From assembly GCF_004684085.1 (NCBI RefSeq), contig NZ_SRHZ01000009.1, positions 1 to 43,132 on the forward strand: a stretch of DNA of 43,132 nucleotides. Direction: 5' to 3'. Source of the stretch: Stenotrophomonas maltophilia. GTDB taxonomy: Bacteria > Pseudomonadota > Gammaproteobacteria > Xanthomonadales > Xanthomonadaceae. Within the stretch, counting starts at the first letter, position 1. Every line of letters starts with the position of its first letter. The translations under genes were made by a program, and so were the position numbers. The notes beneath the pieces were generated by a model. It was not told the DNA's origin. It did no database searches and saw only the letters and a list, made by a program, of their open reading frames with translations. Of the stretch, positions 41,122-43,132 are shown in pieces.

Positions 41122-41149
41122 AAAAGACCGGGGCATGCCCCGGTCTTTT
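41122..41149 (-). terminator. Intrinsic terminator of proS
   Basis: A perfect 28-base palindrome with 14-base arms: AAAAGACCGGGGCA (41122-41135) and TGCCCCGGTCTTTT (41136-41149). It begins six bases downstream of the proS stop on the minus strand, and the T-run continues on that strand because the plus strand has seven A before it. Confidence 0.92.
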
Positions 41150-41154
41150 CCTGA

Positions 41155-42858
41155 TCAACCCTGCAGACGCTGCAGCAGGGTGGCCTTGTCCAAGCTTTCC
41201 GCTTCACTGGCGCGGCGCGAGCGGTACTCGTAGGTACCGGCGGCCAGGCCGCGTTCGCTCACCACCACGCGGTGCGGGATGCCGATCAGTTCCATGTCGG
41301 CAAACATCGCGCCCGGGCGCAGGCCACGGTCGTCGAGCGCCGCATCCAGGCCGGCATCGCGCAGCTCCTGCAGCAGGCTGGCCGATGCCTCGGCCACGGC
41401 GGCATCGCCCTTCGGGTTGATCACGCACACCACCACCTGCCACGGGGCCATCGCGTCCGGCCAGATGATGCCGGCCTCGTCATGGTTCTGTTCGATCGCG
41501 GCAGCCACCACGCGCGAGATGCCGATGCCGTAGCAGCCCATCGCCATCACCGCGGTCTTGCCGTTCTCGTCCAGCACGGTAGCTTCCAGGGCCTTCGCAT
41601 AGGTGCGGCCGAGCTGGAACACATGACCCACTTCGATGCCGCGGGCAATCTTCAGCTCGCCGCCATCGCGCGCGCGATCACCGGCGCGCACGTTGCGGAT
41701 ATCGGCCACTTCCGGTTCCGGCAGGTCACGGCCCCAGTTGACGCCGGCCAGGTGGAAACCGGCCTCGTTGGCGCCGACGACGAAGTCGGACATTGCTGCC
41801 ACTTCGCGATCGGCGACCACGCGGATCAGCTTGGCCGGTGCCACCGGACCGAGGAAGCCGGGGACGCTGCCGAGGTGTGCGGCGATTTCCGCTTCGCTGG
41901 CAAACCGCTGGTCTTCCAGGCCGGCCACTTTGCCCAGCTTGATCTCGTTGACCTCATGGTCGCCGCGCACCAGCGCCAGCACGAACTGCTGGGCCTCGCC
42001 TTCGCCGGCCATCAGCGCCACCGACTTCACGGTGCGCTGCAGGTCGATACCGAGCAGGGCGGCGACCTCCTCGCAGGTCTTCTGGGTGGGTGTATCGACC
42101 TTGCGCATCGCTTCGCTGGCCGCGGCGCGCGCAGCCGGATCGGCGGCGATGGCCGCTTCCATGTTGGCGGCGTAATCCGAACCGGTGGAGAACACCAGCG
42201 CGTCTTCGCCCGAATCGGCGATCACGTGGAATTCCTGCGAGGCGTCACCGCCGATCGCACCGGAGTCGGCCTGCACCATGCGGAAATCCAAGCCCAGGCG
42301 GGTGAAGATGCGGCTGTAGGCCACCTTCATGTTTTCGTACTCGCGCACCAGGTCTTCATCGTGCAGGTGGAACGAATACGCATCCTTCATCAGGAATTCG
42401 CGGGCACGCATCACGCCGAAGCGCGGGCGGATCTCGTCGCGGAACTTGGTCTGGATCTGGTAGAAATTCACCGGCAGCTGCTTGTAGCTGGACAGTTCGC
42501 TGCGGGCGAAATCGCAGGCGGCTTCTTCAGCGGTCGGGCTGTAGCAGTACACCTGATCCTTGCGGTCCTTGATCTTCAGCAGCTGCGGGCCGAACTTCTG
42601 CCAGCGGCCGGTCTGCTCCCACAGTTCCTTCGGCTGGATGGTCGGGATCTGGAATTCGACGGCACCGGCGCGGTCCATTTCCTCGCGGACGATGCGCTCA
42701 ACCTTGCGCAGCACGCGCAGGCCCAGCGGCGACCAGGTGTACAGGCCCGATGCCAGCTTGCGGATCATGCCCGCACGCAGCATCAGCCGGTGGCTGGTGA
42801 GCTCGGCGTCGCTGGGGGTTTCCTTGGTGGTGTGCAGGTGGAACTGGGAGAGGCGCAT
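41155..42858 (-). CDS. proS: Prolyl-tRNA synthetase
   Basis: 567 residues, bacterial-type ProRS of normal length. Class II catalytic core: [73 protein letters not shown] (motif 2) and [20 protein letters not shown] (motif 3). The inserted editing domain of the YbaK type lies at about 225-395 ([19 protein letters not shown] to [19 protein letters not shown]). The C-terminal anticodon-binding domain follows. It charges tRNA-Pro and hydrolyses mischarged Ala-tRNA-Pro. The start at 42858 fits the family; the frame is open upstream to 43098 but runs through repeat DNA. Confidence 0.97.
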   Translation of the reverse strand: MRLSQFHLHTTKETPSDAELTSHRLMLRAGMIRKLASGLYTWSPLGLRVLRKVERIVREEMDRAGAVEFQIPTIQPKELWEQTGRWQKFGPQLLKIKDRKDQVYCYSPTAEEAACDFARSELSSYKQLPVNFYQIQTKFRDEIRPRFGVMRAREFLMKDAYSFHLHDEDLVREYENMKVAYSRIFTRLGLDFRMVQADSGAIGGDASQEFHVIADSGEDALVFSTGSDYAANMEAAIAADPAARAAASEAMRKVDTPTQKTCEEVAALLGIDLQRTVKSVALMAGEGEAQQFVLALVRGDHEVNEIKLGKVAGLEDQRFASEAEIAAHLGSVPGFLGPVAPAKLIRVVADREVAAMSDFVVGANEAGFHLAGVNWGRDLPEPEVADIRNVRAGDRARDGGELKIARGIEVGHVFQLGRTYAKALEATVLDENGKTAVMAMGCYGIGISRVVAAAIEQNHDEAGIIWPDAMAPWQVVVCVINPKGDAAVAEASASLLQELRDAGLDAALDDRGLRPGAMFADMELIGIPHRVVVSERGLAAGTYEYRSRRASEAESLDKATLLQRLQG

Positions 42859-42921
42859 CGTCGGCTTCGGATAACGGCAGAGACCTCTATTCTGCCAGCC
42901 CGGCCGGGGGGAGGGGTATCG

Positions 42922-42938
42922 GCAGGGCTGCGCCCTGC
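42922..42938. repeat. Short palindrome, inverse copy of 110-126
   Basis: GCAGGGCTGCGCCCTGC is the exact reverse complement of the sequence at 110-126. Both copies lie in gaps that also hold the longer dispersed repeat. Confidence 0.5.
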
Positions 42939-42951
42939 ACCCGCAGAAGCG

Positions 42952-42974
42952 GTAGTGCCGGCCGCTGGCCGGCA
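42952..42974 (+). repeat. SMAG-like element (GTAG head)
   Basis: GTAG followed by TGCCGGCC-GCT-GGCCGGCA, an eight-base perfect stem with a three-base loop. It is a SMAG of a different subfamily from the pair at 24855-24925. It lies 94 bases upstream of the proS start. Confidence 0.8.
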
Positions 42975-43012
42975 ACCTCAACAGCAACAGCAGAAGCTGG
43001 TTTCCTGGGGAT

Positions 43013-43114
43013 GGCGGGGTGGGTCCGGTTGCGGGGGGCGGCGCAAGTACGTCCCTGTAGCCTCGGTCGCGCCATTCATGGCGCTCACGCCCCCGCAACC
43101 GGACCCACCCCGCC
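43013..43114. repeat. Long palindromic repeat with perfect 25-bp arms
   Basis: Arms 43013-43037 and 43090-43114 are exact reverse complements, 52 bases apart. The centre holds GCAAGTACGTCC, which also occurs (inverted) at the left edge of the window, and a smaller inverted motif GGTCGCGCCATTC-ATGGCGC. No gene is evident in 42859-43132 apart from these repeats. It resembles dispersed repeats of Stenotrophomonas, by memory. The full stem would be very stable in RNA or single-stranded DNA. Confidence 0.75.
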
Positions 43115-43132
43115 TTCGACAGTGTCCTGCGA

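Noticed and set aside
42859..43098. Upstream extension of the proS frame
   Set aside because: It runs through SMAG and long palindromic repeats; ProRS starts at MRLSQF.
1..43132. CRISPR array, tRNA, rRNA, insertion sequence or prophage
   Set aside because: No regularly spaced direct repeats, no recognisable cloverleaf or rRNA sequence, and no transposase, integrase or phage gene among the reading frames.

Overview
The window looks like a high-GC gammaproteobacterial chromosome of the Xanthomonadaceae, most likely Stenotrophomonas (S. maltophilia group). Three things point there. The gene order metB - O-antigen genes - etfA/etfB - rmlBACD - xanB/xanA is the arrangement known from the Xanthomonas/Stenotrophomonas LPS region. 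GTAG-headed palindromes of the SMAG type are scattered between genes. The predicted proteins (PilU, proS, Xanthomonas-type H-NS) fit the family. No rRNA, tRNA, CRISPR array, insertion sequence or prophage gene was seen.

Layout. 1-5.1 kb: the end of tyrosine catabolism (fumarylacetoacetase, maleylacetoacetate isomerase), convergent with pilU across a 28-bp perfect hairpin; then a DUF4398/OmpA envelope pair and a small YdcH-like protein. 5.3-8.0 kb: reverse transsulfuration (CBS-domain cystathionine beta-synthase and cystathionine gamma-lyase/synthase). 8.0-15.0 kb: an O-antigen locus of the ABC-transporter type, joined to the preceding metB-like gene by a stop/start overlap: wzm, wzt with a C-terminal sugar-binding-like domain, a methyltransferase, a GT2 + coiled coil + RgpF-like protein, a GT2-like protein and a DXD glycosyltransferase. 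15.1-17.9 kb, minus strand: a DUF2142 multi-pass protein with a polyprenyl-phosphate-sugar-synthase-like GT2. 18.0-19.7 kb: etfA/etfB. 20.0-21.3 kb: an ArnE-like four-helix protein and a zinc-ribbon methyltransferase.

21.4-27.7 kb: rmlBACD (dTDP-L-rhamnose), convergent with xanB/xanA (GDP-mannose and hexose-1-phosphate supply), with an inverted SMAG pair between them. 27.8-34.8 kb: a SWIM/SNF2 helicase, a CoA-transferase pair, and a WbsX/GH99-like protein that also ends in an RgpF-like domain. 34.9-43.1 kb: an AlkB-like dioxygenase, a four-gene Mla/Mce lipid-transport operon, a ThrE-type exporter, an H-NS-like protein and proS, ending in a dispersed long palindromic repeat that also appears, cut off and inverted, at the left edge.

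How the genes fit together (inference). RmlBACD and XanAB make activated sugars. The locus glycosyltransferases build a polysaccharide on a lipid carrier. The methyltransferase may cap the chain, and the Wzt C-terminal domain may read that cap before Wzm/Wzt export. The DUF2142 + GT2 pair, possibly with the ArnE-like flippase on the other side of etfAB, looks like a periplasmic O-antigen decoration module. The Mla operon and the OmpA pair serve the same outer membrane.
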